A stretch of DNA of 64,000 nt, from positions 2,356,001 through 2,420,000 of the forward strand of contig CP111151.1 of NCBI GenBank assembly GCA_026367775.1. Direction: 5' to 3'. This document shows positions 1 through 8,965 of the stretch, piece after piece; the stretch's first letter is position 1; every line of letters starts with the position of its first letter. The notes beneath the pieces were generated by a model. That model worked only from the letters and a program-made list of their open reading frames with translations. It had not been told where the DNA came from and made no database searches. Made by a program: the position numbers and the translations under genes. Source of the DNA: Exserohilum rostratum. Lineage: Eukaryota > Ascomycota > Dothideomycetes > Pleosporales > Pleosporaceae.

Positions 1-232
1 GTCACTACGAGTACCGCCCCAGGATCGGCTGAAGCCTCTCTCGCGGGACGCCAGTGCTGCACCCTCATCGGGCAAATCCGGTGCCGTAGAGGACACTGAA
101 ATGGCCGATCTGGGAGCAAACTCGGGCGAGATCGATGACGATGACTCTTCGGGTTTGGAAGAGGGAGAGGACCTGGAAGATGGCGAGGATGACGGCGAAG
201 ACCGCCCATCAATCAGGATGGATGAGTCGTGA
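1..232 (+). CDS. C-terminal fragment of an acidic protein (5' truncated by window edge)
   Basis: An open frame enters from the window edge (codons start at base 2) and runs 76 codons to TGA at 230-232. The last 40 residues are rich in Asp and Glu with Gly and Ser, which suggests a disordered acidic tail of a nuclear or chromatin-type protein. No domain is visible, so no function is assigned. A perfect GTGAGT donor sits at 229-234, overlapping the stop. If it is used, joining to the TAG acceptor near 276 would add about 17 residues ending at a TAA near 323. Both ends are possible; the unspliced stop is the simpler reading. Confidence 0.55.
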   Translation, partial: SLRVPPQDRLKPLSRDASAAPSSGKSGAVEDTEMADLGANSGEIDDDDSSGLEEGEDLEDGEDDGEDRPSIRMDES

Positions 233-351
233 GTACATGGGGAAAAAGTATCTCTCTGATGATTTGGTTGCATAGCGCGGTGTTTAGGGTATCAATGTGT
301 CTTCATATTCGTAGGGGCTTCTAAAACTAGCTGCAGGAGGGTATTCGCAAC

Positions 352-813
352 TTATGAAGCTTCATGCAGAGCAGCTTTTCCCTGAGCAACAGCCTCCTTT
401 GCCTTTGTGATCTCCTCAGCGGAAGCCGCACCATCCGCTTCCTTGTTGTTCTCCTAGCGTTTGATCAGTAAAACTTCTTACGCTATTGAAGGAGAGTCCA
501 ACTTACAATCTCTTCTTCCAGCCTCTCGAGGGCCTGTTCAATCTTGATCTTCATCGCCGGTAGAACGTTCTTGGTCTCCTGGAGTGCTTGACGCTGCAGC
601 GAATTTAGTGTTTGATCAGTTGATCAAGTGAAACACAGAAATGCTGTCTACCTCTTGCTTGAGCGTGTATTCGCCATTATGGTCACCCTTGTTCTCTTCA
701 GCCTTCTTGACACGCGCTTCTTGCTGCTCAATCTCCTTGTGGTAGCTTGCTTCTTCTTTGACCAAGCGGAGCACAACGCCGGTTGCTATAGCGAGCTTGG
801 AAGGAGGGGCCAT
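352..813 (-). CDS. Tubulin-binding cofactor A (tubulin-specific chaperone A), 3 exons
   Basis: Exons are 813-652, 593-507 and 453-352; introns begin GTAGAC and GTAAGT and end CAG and TAG. The spliced product is 116 residues, the usual size for the family. It opens with MAPPSKLAIATG and the conserved LVKEEASYHKE segment, continues with TLKQE joined to RQALQETKNVLP, and is a nearly all-helical charged bundle. Cofactor A captures folded beta-tubulin released from the cytosolic chaperonin and hands it to the cofactor D/E/C pathway that builds alpha/beta dimers (yeast Rbl2). The C-terminal exon (ENNKEADGAAS and following) is the variable part. The gene is divergent from MCM4 with about 450 bp between start codons, so they share an upstream region. 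Confidence 0.93.
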
Positions 814-1265
814 GGTGAATATGTGAGGACTGGGTATGAGTGTATGTAGAGAATAGAGTTGAGATCGATTTCACGAGAGCTTCGGCTTTTGTATGCTCAA
901 GTATGCTGGCTTTTGTTGTTGCCTGCTTGGAAATGTTCGTTTGACGGCGGGGCTAAACTGCCCCACTGATTTGTCTACAAGCATGTCCTGGGGTGCATAA
1001 CACCGAAACTGCAGTGTTGTAACATGAACATGAAAATTTAGATATAGCATTCTTTCACACATCCCCTTTTCGCATTCAAAATATCCTTCCATGTGTAGCT
1101 GAATAGACATTTGCAGTGCCAAGACCACTTAACCGTCCCTTTACGGACTAGGCCAGAACGCGTCCCACGCGTCCGTCCACAGGAGCAGGCGCGATAAACC
1201 CTCCCTGGCAACCCCTCTACAACATCAACACATTCACTGCTGCCGCCGCATAGAGCGCAACCCCA
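814..1265. promoter_or_regulatory. Divergent promoter region between cofactor A and MCM4
   Basis: This 452-bp gap separates the start codons of two divergent genes and must hold both promoters. The MCM4-proximal half carries two ACGCGT boxes (listed separately). No convincing reading frame was found in it. Confidence 0.6.
1158..1172. promoter_or_regulatory. Pair of MluI cell-cycle boxes (ACGCGT)
   Basis: Two exact ACGCGT hexamers lie at 1158-1163 and 1167-1172, about 100 bp upstream of the MCM4 start codon. In budding and fission yeast this is the core site of the MBF factor, which drives G1/S transcription of replication genes including MCM subunits. The palindromic sites are seen directly; MBF binding in this organism is inferred. 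Confidence 0.55.
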
Positions 1266-4200
1266 ATGTCGTCCCCACCGCAGCGCCGCTCTCAGCGCAC
1301 CTCGGCCTCGGCGACTCCACGAAGAAGTGCCCGTGGCCAAAATTCTCAGATGCAATCCAGTCCAGCACCAGTAGATCCGGAGGAGCAACTCCAGTCTGAG
1401 GCTACCCAGGCTTCACAGCGTGGATCACAAGCAACTCCAAGGAATGCGAGGTTTCAGACCACTTCCACCCAATCGCCTCTCTTCTTCCGCTCCTCGCCTG
1501 CAAACCCTTCGGGTTCAGGTGCTGCGAATGGCGGTGATGAGAGTGACGGCGGTGCGACCCCAAAGGCGTCTGCTATGAACATTGGAGGTACGGAAAGCGG
1601 AGATTGGATCAGGAGCACGACTAATATGTACAGACTCGTCGCCCATTCACTACGCCTCCAGTTCCAGCCCTGGCCGAGCCCGCAATGCTCAGAGCAATAT
1701 TCCGGGTAGCAGCAGCAGCGCCCTATTCGTCCGTGGCTCCGAGTCTGCAGCCCGCAGTCGACGCAATGATGTCCACTCTGATGTCTTTGGCACCGGCTCT
1801 ACCAATCGCCGCCGCACACTGTTTGTCGACGAGAATGGCATGCCTGTTCAGGAGGCTTCGGACGCCGCAACTTTTTCCAATATCAACCCGGATACTTCAG
1901 ATGCCGATGTTCTGGGCGGGAGCTCTTCACGAGTCATTTGGGGAACCAATGTGTCTCTTGTGGATGCCCGCCACGCCATGAGGGACTTTCTAATGAACTT
2001 CCAAAAGAAATACCGCATGATCCAGGATGGTGAGCTTGAAGAAGGCATGAATCTTCCTCCAAACCACCCAGGAAACGCCCGCGAGTATGTCGATCTCATG
2101 AAGATGATGCTCGAGCTCGGCGTCACGCCATTGAACTTGGACGCTCGCAACCTGAAGGCCTACCCGCCCACCAGGAAGCTCTGGCACCAATTGCAAGCGT
2201 ATCCCAATGAAATCATTCCCATTATGGATGTTGCCATCAAGGACACTATGCTTGAACTCGCCGAGAAGCGAATGGCGGAGATGCGAACTCAGCTTTCGCA
2301 GCAACAACGCGGTGCTCAGCCCAGAGGCCGCGATTCTAGCTCTCTACCACCAATGATAAGCTCTGACGCACCTACTCCTGGTGCCCCGTCCCCTGCTCCG
2401 TTCGCAGAAATTCCCAATCTGGTCAGCGAAGTGGATCAAAAGACCTACAACGTGAGGCCATTCGGGCTGGACAAGACAATCAACTTGCGCGAACTCAATC
2501 CTGGAGACATGGACAAACTTGTTAGTGTGAAGGGTCTGGTCATCAGGACCACACCAATCATTCCCGACATGAAAGATGGTATGTCAGTTCATAACAATTC
2601 GTAGCTCCTCGCTAACATGCTTAGCCTTCTTCCGTTGCTCTGTCTGTAACCATACCGTCAGGGTGGACATTGACCGCGGCAAGATTACTGAGCCCACCAA
2701 GTGTCCTCGTGCAGTTTGCGAGTCACCCAACTCGATGCAAATTGTGCACAACCGTTCTGGGTTTGCAAACAAACAGGTTATCAAGCTGCAGGAGACCCCA
2801 GACGACATGCCAGATGGACAAACACCACATTCTGTCTCTCTGTGCGCGTATGACGAACTTGTAGATGTCTGCAAAGCCGGTGACCGCGTAGAAATTACTG
2901 GTATCTTCAAATGCAACCAGGTCCGCATCAACCCTCGACAACGATCGGTCAAGAACATCTTCAAGACCTATGTCGATGCACTCCATATCCAAAAGGTCGA
3001 CAAGAAGCGATTGGGTATTGATGTATCAACCATTGAAGAGGAGCTTGCTGAGCACGCAGCTGGTGATTTGGAAGAAACACGCAAGGTCTCTGAAGAGGAA
3101 GAGGAGAAGATCAAGGCGACTGCCGCCCGTCCAGACATCTACGAGCTACTGTCCCGGTCGCTTGCGCCTAGTATCTACGAGATGGACGACGTCAAGAAGG
3201 GCATTCTCCTTCAGCTGTTTGGTGGCACCAACAAGCAGTTTGAAAAGGGTGGTAGTCCCAAGTACCGAGGCGACATCAACGTCTTGCTCTGTGGTGACCC
3301 CTCTACAGCCAAGTCCCAGATCCTGCAATACGTCCATAGGATCGCACCCCGCGGTGTGTACACATCCGGAAAGGGTTCTTCTGCTGTCGGTTTGACTGCC
3401 TATGTCACTCGTGACCCGGAAACTCGCCAGTTGGTGCTCGAATCTGGAGCTCTCGTACTGTCTGATGGTGGTGTGTGCTGCATTGACGAGTTCGACAAGA
3501 TGTCCGAAGCTACCCGATCCGTTCTGCACGAAGTAATGGAGCAGCAGACTGTCTCTATTGCCAAAGCCGGTATCATTACCACCCTGAACGCTCGTACGTC
3601 GATTCTCGCATCTGCCAATCCGATTGGATCAAAGTACAACGTCAACCTTCCAGTCCCGCAAAACATCGATCTCCCGCCAACCTTGCTCTCGCGTTTCGAT
3701 CTTGTTTACCTCGTCTTGGACCGCATTGATGAGCAGAACGACCGCCGCATGGCCCGGCACTTGGTCGGCATGTACCTTGAGGACACACCAGAGAATGCCG
3801 CCAAGAACGAAGTCTTGCCTATTGAATTCTTGACTGCTTACATTTCTTACGCGCGCACCAACATCCACCCAAAGATTACTGAACCTGCATCGAAAGCGCT
3901 CGTAGATGCATACGTCGCCATGCGTGCACTCGGTGCCGATGTCCGCTCGCACGAACGAAGAATCACAGCGACTACTCGTCAGCTCGAATCGATGATTCGT
4001 TTGTCAGAAGCTCACGCAAAGATGCGTCTTTCAGAAGAGGTCACAGCTGACGATGTTCACGAAGCCGTCCGCCTCATCAAGTCGGCGCTCAAGCAGGCAG
4101 CCACGGATGCACGCACGGGACTCATCGATATGTCGCTCTTGACAGAGGGTACCTCAAGTGGCGACCGACGCAGAAAGGATGATCTCAAGCGTGCAGTCAT

Positions 4201-4402
4201 GGCTACGATTGATGAGCTTGGCTCTGCTGGCCAGAGCGTGCGATTGAGCGATCTTATGAAGAAGGTTCGAGAGGGGGCGAGCGAGCAGGTAGAAAACCAA
4301 GAGTTCCTCGAGGTACTACGGACGGCGGAGTTGGAAGGTGCTGTGCAAATCACTGGCGAGGGCATGCGGAGGACAGTTAAGAAGGTTGTTGGTGCTTTCT
4401 AA
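1266..4402 (+). CDS. MCM4: DNA replication licensing factor MCM4, 3 exons
   Basis: Exons are 1266-1587, 1634-2578 and 2625-4402, giving 1014 residues. The first 190 or so residues are Ser/Pro/Arg-rich and disordered, as in MCM4 orthologues, where this tail is a kinase target. The N-terminal MCM domain contains a zinc site at Cys427, Cys430, Cys449 and Cys454. The AAA+ core shows Walker A GDPSTAKS at 646-653, Walker B with IDEFD at 709-713 and the arginine finger SRFD at 778-781. MCM4 is one of six subunits of the MCM2-7 replicative helicase loaded at origins in G1. The LRELNPGDMDKLVSVKG stretch and a long N-terminal tail fit MCM4 better than other MCM paralogues. Start choice: the ATG is in a good context (CCCCAATG) and follows the paired ACGCGT boxes. 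No damage is seen. Confidence 0.97.
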
Positions 4403-4630
4403 ACTTCCAACGTAGTACCAGCGTTCAGTGTCACCATGATATGATTGGCATACCCTCACGGCGTAATGATATGACGGAAAAGAAATCTATGTAGCCTAGC
4501 ATACTGTTTCGTCGCTATTTTACAGTTGGGTAGATGAACATGATATCCTTGTTTTCTGCAACCCGAATTACAAAATTCCTATGATAGCATGCAAGTGATA
4601 ACGAACCGACATGACCATGACTAGGCCTTG

Positions 4631-5812
4631 TCAAATGAAATCCTTAAGCTCCTTCAAACGCCACCAAGCTTTCCATTTGGCATTCCTCCCCGGCTCAGCC
4701 AACGGGCCAGACTTTTCAACCTCGACCTCCCAAGCAGCCGGAGCAGCCTTCTCCTCGTCACTCGCACTCGCCTTGACACCCTTGCGAATCACACGAATCA
4801 CGGCCTGTTCATCTATGATATCCGGGTCCCATGGAATACGATTTTCCTTCTTCCGCCAAATCATGGCTTCGAGTGCAATCGTGACAGAAGGATCCCAGCC
4901 ATCGCCGCATGCGAGGACACTCCAACGCTTCCAAGCATTTTCTTCAACATCCAGCTCAAAAGCAGCTAGCCGGGATAATACCCAATTCCGGATTGGACTC
5001 TGACATTGTATTCCGACTCCCTTTAGATTCGGCAAGCGCTCGCGCAACGTCATCATCCTCTGCTGTCCACCCCACCCAAACGCTGAGTCTGGTGCAGCAA
5101 GCGTGATCCACTGGATATGTTTGACCTGGTTTGGAAAACACTTTTCGAGATGGCGGATCCAGCTCCAGAAATCGTCGGCTTCGACAGAGAAAACGGTGTT
5201 GCGGAGAAAGTAACCCCTGGCTTCGTTGCGAATGGCCTTGTTGCTTGCAGCAAGGGCCCAGAAACCTAGAGGCTCTGGCGGAGCATATAGCTTGTATGTA
5301 CAGCGGTCTTGCTCCTTGCACATGCCTGACCATTTTGGGTTTGCGCAGAGAAGAGGGGCCTTGGGATTGGGTTGCCGGCAGGGTGTCCATGAGAATTTAA
5401 AGGGTTCCGATGTGTCGCCTTCGTCGTACTCTAAAAGACGGACTGGTTTGCCGTCAGACGTTTTCTTATGCACGTGGACGAGGGTTGAGGCGCCCAGGAA
5501 TTCGTAGATCAGGAGGCGGAGTTCTGCGGGGAGGCCTTCGAAAGTCGCTCGCGGGTTGCTTGGGGGGTTGAATGTTGATGCAGGGTGTGCTTCCTCATCA
5601 CCGGCTTTTGGCTTGGTCTTTCTCTTCTTGGATACTGTGGGGGTGTTCTGTTTTACGCTCTTGTTGGCAACGCGTCTTTTTGTTTTATTCTCTTTGGTCG
5701 CGGGTTTTTTGCGAGTCACACGTCCAGCCTGGATAGGGGATGTACCGGAAGTGGATGACTGTATGGTATCTGAGCCGTCCATTTCTGAGGCTTTGCGCTT
5801 TTTTCCTGCCAT
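4631..5812 (-). CDS. F-box-like / 2EXR-type fungal protein
   Basis: A single-exon frame of 393 residues. The first 80 or so residues are Lys/Arg/Ser/Thr-rich with several basic clusters that could serve for nuclear import. At about residues 90-110 lies FEGLPAELRLLIYEFLG, the typical LPxELRxxIYexL opening of the large fungal family annotated as F-box-like, 2EXR or DUF7730. The remainder carries scattered Trp and Cys residues (for example a CxxxxxxC pair around SGMCKEQDRC) and a C-terminal Glu/Lys/Trp-rich end. Members of this family are common in Dothideomycetes and mostly uncharacterised; a role as substrate adaptor is only inferred from the F-box-like start. The gene is convergent with MCM4, 228 bp between stop codons. 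Confidence 0.8.
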   Translation of the reverse strand: MAGKKRKASEMDGSDTIQSSTSGTSPIQAGRVTRKKPATKENKTKRRVANKSVKQNTPTVSKKRKTKPKAGDEEAHPASTFNPPSNPRATFEGLPAELRLLIYEFLGASTLVHVHKKTSDGKPVRLLEYDEGDTSEPFKFSWTPCRQPNPKAPLLCANPKWSGMCKEQDRCTYKLYAPPEPLGFWALAASNKAIRNEARGYFLRNTVFSVEADDFWSWIRHLEKCFPNQVKHIQWITLAAPDSAFGWGGQQRMMTLRERLPNLKGVGIQCQSPIRNWVLSRLAAFELDVEENAWKRWSVLACGDGWDPSVTIALEAMIWRKKENRIPWDPDIIDEQAVIRVIRKGVKASASDEEKAAPAAWEVEVEKSGPLAEPGRNAKWKAWWRLKELKDFI

Positions 5813-6386
5813 TGTGAATATGAGATTTCAGAAAGTAGTTGGTCAAAGTACAGTGGGTTTCTGCGCAGTATTTACGTGGGAACGTTTCCGTGTTGTAAGT
5901 ACTAGCTACGAGGCAGCAGCTATGGACTAAGCTACTTTGGGGATTGGTCTCAGGCAGTAACGCGCCACACCGGATCAACGTGACGACAACACGGGTGAAT
6001 CTTGAGCATTCCGAGTCTTTAATTTTGCAAACACACTTTCACAATGTACAACATCCGCCAGGACTCTTTACACTAGACATTCACTCCATGGAGTGAGGTC
6101 TCGCGCTGAGTCAGTTACAGCGCAAGTCAGCCTCGGCGCGAATGGCCAAATCCTACCGGCCATCGCAATCCCAGATTCACAACGTCGGTAGCAGCACGCG
6201 CCCGCCTTCGCGCTGATACCCTACAATGCGCCATTGGCTGACCATAAACGCTGTGAGGTAGTTGATGCGCACATTGTTATACGCTTCGTATTCGCTTTAT
6301 TTGAAAACCAGCGCCGATAATTAGTAGCCCGCTGCGCAATTTAACCCTCACAATCCACTCTCGTAACCAATCACACGTCAGACAAG
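5813..6386. promoter_or_regulatory. Divergent promoter region
   Basis: This 574-bp gap separates the divergent F-box-like gene and the 6387 gene. Short overlapping frames run through it without codon structure or family resemblance. It presumably holds both promoters; no specific motif is called. Confidence 0.45.
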
Positions 6387-7250
6387 ATGAAAGCGTCAAA
6401 GTACGCACCAAAGACTCCGGCTGAGACGGTGGCGCAGTCAAAAGCCGAAAAGCTTAAGCAGGACAAGGACCGTGTTACCCGGCTACTGGGGCGACTTCGG
6501 TGGAAGGCCGAGATGCTCATGGTGTCGTATATGCGAACCATGGAAATTGTACAGGCAGCGGCACAGCAGGATGGCTACAATGGATCGCAGCACGCAATGG
6601 GTAGTGGTGCATCAAGCGTAGGAGACCCTCAGACGCAGCAATCTAGTTCCTCTCGCAAGACTAACGTGCGCCAGAAACAAGCCGAGTCCATGTTTAAAGT
6701 CGACTTTTTTGAATTCTACACTCTGCTTGAACGCTACATTACCGACTGTCTTGCCATATTCGGCATCAGCATTTCTGGCTCCATTCCAAGGCAAAACTTC
6801 AACGCCCTCCGCTACGAAACCAATCCTGATCTCCACCGCACACGGCCCATGGCTTCCCACGCGTTCCACGCCAATCTTCTGGAAGCTCTCGACGACGAAA
6901 AGTGCCCGCTGGCTGAGTCCCTAGGCTTGCAAGATGTCCGTGTGCAGCTTGGCATTGCAAAGGAGTATCGTAATGCGTGGAAAGATGCTGATAGCAAAGC
7001 TAATATCGCGAATGGCGAGACTAGTAAGAATATCCGTCTTGAAGACTTGCAGTTGGAACTCATGTTGCGGAATATCATTGGAGGCTGCGACCTTGCTCAT
7101 GCAGCGGTGCAGGCATATTCCAATGACGGTTCTTCCAATGAAAATGGTCTTACCACGCGGGATTTCGTGCCAAAGACTTATGGGTACAGCAGTATGGATA
7201 TTGAAGATACGCCGTATGAATATATGGACGATGCTATGGACTTGGATTGA
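6387..7250 (+). CDS. Conserved-looking fungal protein of unknown function
   Basis: A single-exon frame of 287 residues. Residues 1-60 are strongly charged and helical (LKQDKDRVTRLLGRLRWKAEML), followed by a Gln/Ser-rich linker around 70-95 and a helical middle with FKVDFFEFYTLLERYITDCLAIFG. It ends in an acidic Tyr/Met/Asp tail (DTPYEYMDDAMDLD). There is no signal peptide or membrane segment. The alternation of helical blocks with a linker and the sensible codon use support a real gene. No family is recognised; a structural or chromatin-associated role cannot be decided from sequence alone. Confidence 0.72.
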   Translation: MKASKYAPKTPAETVAQSKAEKLKQDKDRVTRLLGRLRWKAEMLMVSYMRTMEIVQAAAQQDGYNGSQHAMGSGASSVGDPQTQQSSSSRKTNVRQKQAESMFKVDFFEFYTLLERYITDCLAIFGISISGSIPRQNFNALRYETNPDLHRTRPMASHAFHANLLEALDDEKCPLAESLGLQDVRVQLGIAKEYRNAWKDADSKANIANGETSKNIRLEDLQLELMLRNIIGGCDLAHAAVQAYSNDGSSNENGLTTRDFVPKTYGYSSMDIEDTPYEYMDDAMDLD

Positions 7251-7525
7251 ATGATTATGACGATGATGATGAAGAAGATATTTATAGAGCTATCTAAGCT
7301 ATTTAGTATGTACAACATCAGCATGTTGAATATCTATCTATGGTATCTAGCTTGATTTGTTTGGGACGAAGAACGAGCGCTCGAGCATGTAAGTTCCGAG
7401 CTTTTCTGTTAACTCGCTTTAAACCTCATCACTCCCCGCTGCTATCTAGTCCCCCAGTCGACCCTGATAGTTGACTTTACTCAATACAGAACCTTCTCCC
7501 TCATACCCCCTTGCCTTCCCTTCCC

Positions 7526-8965
7526 TCACTCCTCCTCTTGCAACACACTATCCGCACGCCCCCTATTCCCATCCACCTTCTTCCCCTCACCCACGCTCTT
7601 CCCTTCTTCCACTACCTCCTCCCGTTCCATCTCCGTCTCCACCTCCCTCTCCATCTCGGCCTCCCACCTACACCTCTCCCTACAATCCCAACACACACTT
7701 CTCTTACAAACCCTCATATCGTACTTCCACTCGTGCCGATTCAGCATCTCCTGGCAATGCGCACAATCAAGCGGAATAACAATAGATTCGACATCCCCCT
7801 GTCTCCTCGCTATACTCAGCCCTTTACTCGTACGCGTCATGATTTTCTCATCTCCGTTTTCAGATATAGAAATTCCGTCAAAGACAACAAGCTTGTCGAA
7901 TTTACACCACCATGCGGGTCTCTTACTCGCTTCTGTGCGCGCGCGAATCGATGTGCTGGTGAAGGCTGGGACGTGGGCTCCGGGACCAGGGAGCCAGCAT
8001 CCGTTTTCTGGGGCTTGGGGTGGGGGAGTGAAGATTCGGGTTTTAGGTGTATTCTCACTACTAGTAGTAGTATTACTACTCATCTTCTGCTTTCTCGGAA
8101 CAGGCATGTTCAGTCTCTCCTGCAGCAGTGTCGTGGGAGAGCGCAACGCGGCTTTTGATTGGGATTTAGAATTCCGGATTACGGCTTGGCGCTGCTCGAG
8201 CTCTGAGCGGGGACTCGAGGGGTCGGATAGACATGTTGTGCCTAGGTTGAGGTCGGCTGGACGGCGGAGACGCACTATCGAGTCTGTGCGTGTGGGAGAA
8301 AAGGATTTTGGAGGACTGCTGCTGCGGATGGGGGATAGAGGTGGTGTACTGATAGTTATTGGTGCTGGTGCTGGGATGTCGAGTGCAGGGAAGGAAGTAG
8401 GTCGTGGTGAGGGCGTGCGAGTCCGGGTGTTATGTGTACAGACTTCGGGTTTTTGATCTTTGGATGGTGTTGAGACTGGTAGTGGTTTTTCCAAATCGTA
8501 CTTGGGTGTCTTTGCTTGCTTCGAGGGAGATAGAGGTGCTGGGAACAATGGATCTGTTGTCGAAATATCCAGATCCACAGCAGCAGTAGCAACAACCTGT
8601 CGAGTAGTAGTAGTAGTACTGCTACTACTCCTTTTCGGTGAAGCAGGACTCGACCTCTCACACATCTTCTCCTCTTTTGACTCTTTCGATAGCTTCGACT
8701 CTCTCGAAGACCTTCTTAGGCCCATATCCCAAGCCTCCATTGCCTTTTCCAGCTGCACATGCGGCAGCGAGTGGGGCTCAATCATGGTCTCGTGGAATAA
8801 AAACACGCCATTATCTTCATTTCCTGGATCTAGATCCAGATCGAGGTTCTTGGGTACAATGGGAGTGGTATCGGGTTCACTGGGTATTGGATCTTTCTCG
8901 GCTACGAGTAATGGTTCCTGAACCCTATCTTGCCTTGCGGCTTTCCAGAAGGCAAAAGCTGGCAT
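7526..8965 (-). CDS. Low-complexity fungal protein with C-terminal Cys cluster, unknown function
   Basis: 479 residues from the ATG at 8965 (MPAFAFWKAARQ). The frame extends 52 codons further upstream to 9121, but that stretch is hydrophobic and Phe/His-rich and reads like 5' UTR, so the internal Met is preferred. Residues 30-330 are Ser/Thr/Pro-rich and disordered. From about 345 the protein becomes ordered: GCWLPGPGAHVP, then WWCKFDKLVVFDG, then a Cys cluster CAHCQ...C...CWDCRERC around residues 420-455 that could bind zinc. It ends in a Glu/Arg-rich helix. No named domain is recognised. Ser-codon trinucleotide runs (AGT/ACT) occur near 8056 and 8607. Confidence 0.72.
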   Translation of the reverse strand: MPAFAFWKAARQDRVQEPLLVAEKDPIPSEPDTTPIVPKNLDLDLDPGNEDNGVFLFHETMIEPHSLPHVQLEKAMEAWDMGLRRSSRESKLSKESKEEKMCERSSPASPKRSSSSTTTTTRQVVATAAVDLDISTTDPLFPAPLSPSKQAKTPKYDLEKPLPVSTPSKDQKPEVCTHNTRTRTPSPRPTSFPALDIPAPAPITISTPPLSPIRSSSPPKSFSPTRTDSIVRLRRPADLNLGTTCLSDPSSPRSELEQRQAVIRNSKSQSKAALRSPTTLLQERLNMPVPRKQKMSSNTTTSSENTPKTRIFTPPPQAPENGCWLPGPGAHVPAFTSTSIRARTEASKRPAWWCKFDKLVVFDGISISENGDEKIMTRTSKGLSIARRQGDVESIVIPLDCAHCQEMLNRHEWKYDMRVCKRSVCWDCRERCRWEAEMEREVETEMEREEVVEEGKSVGEGKKVDGNRGRADSVLQEEE

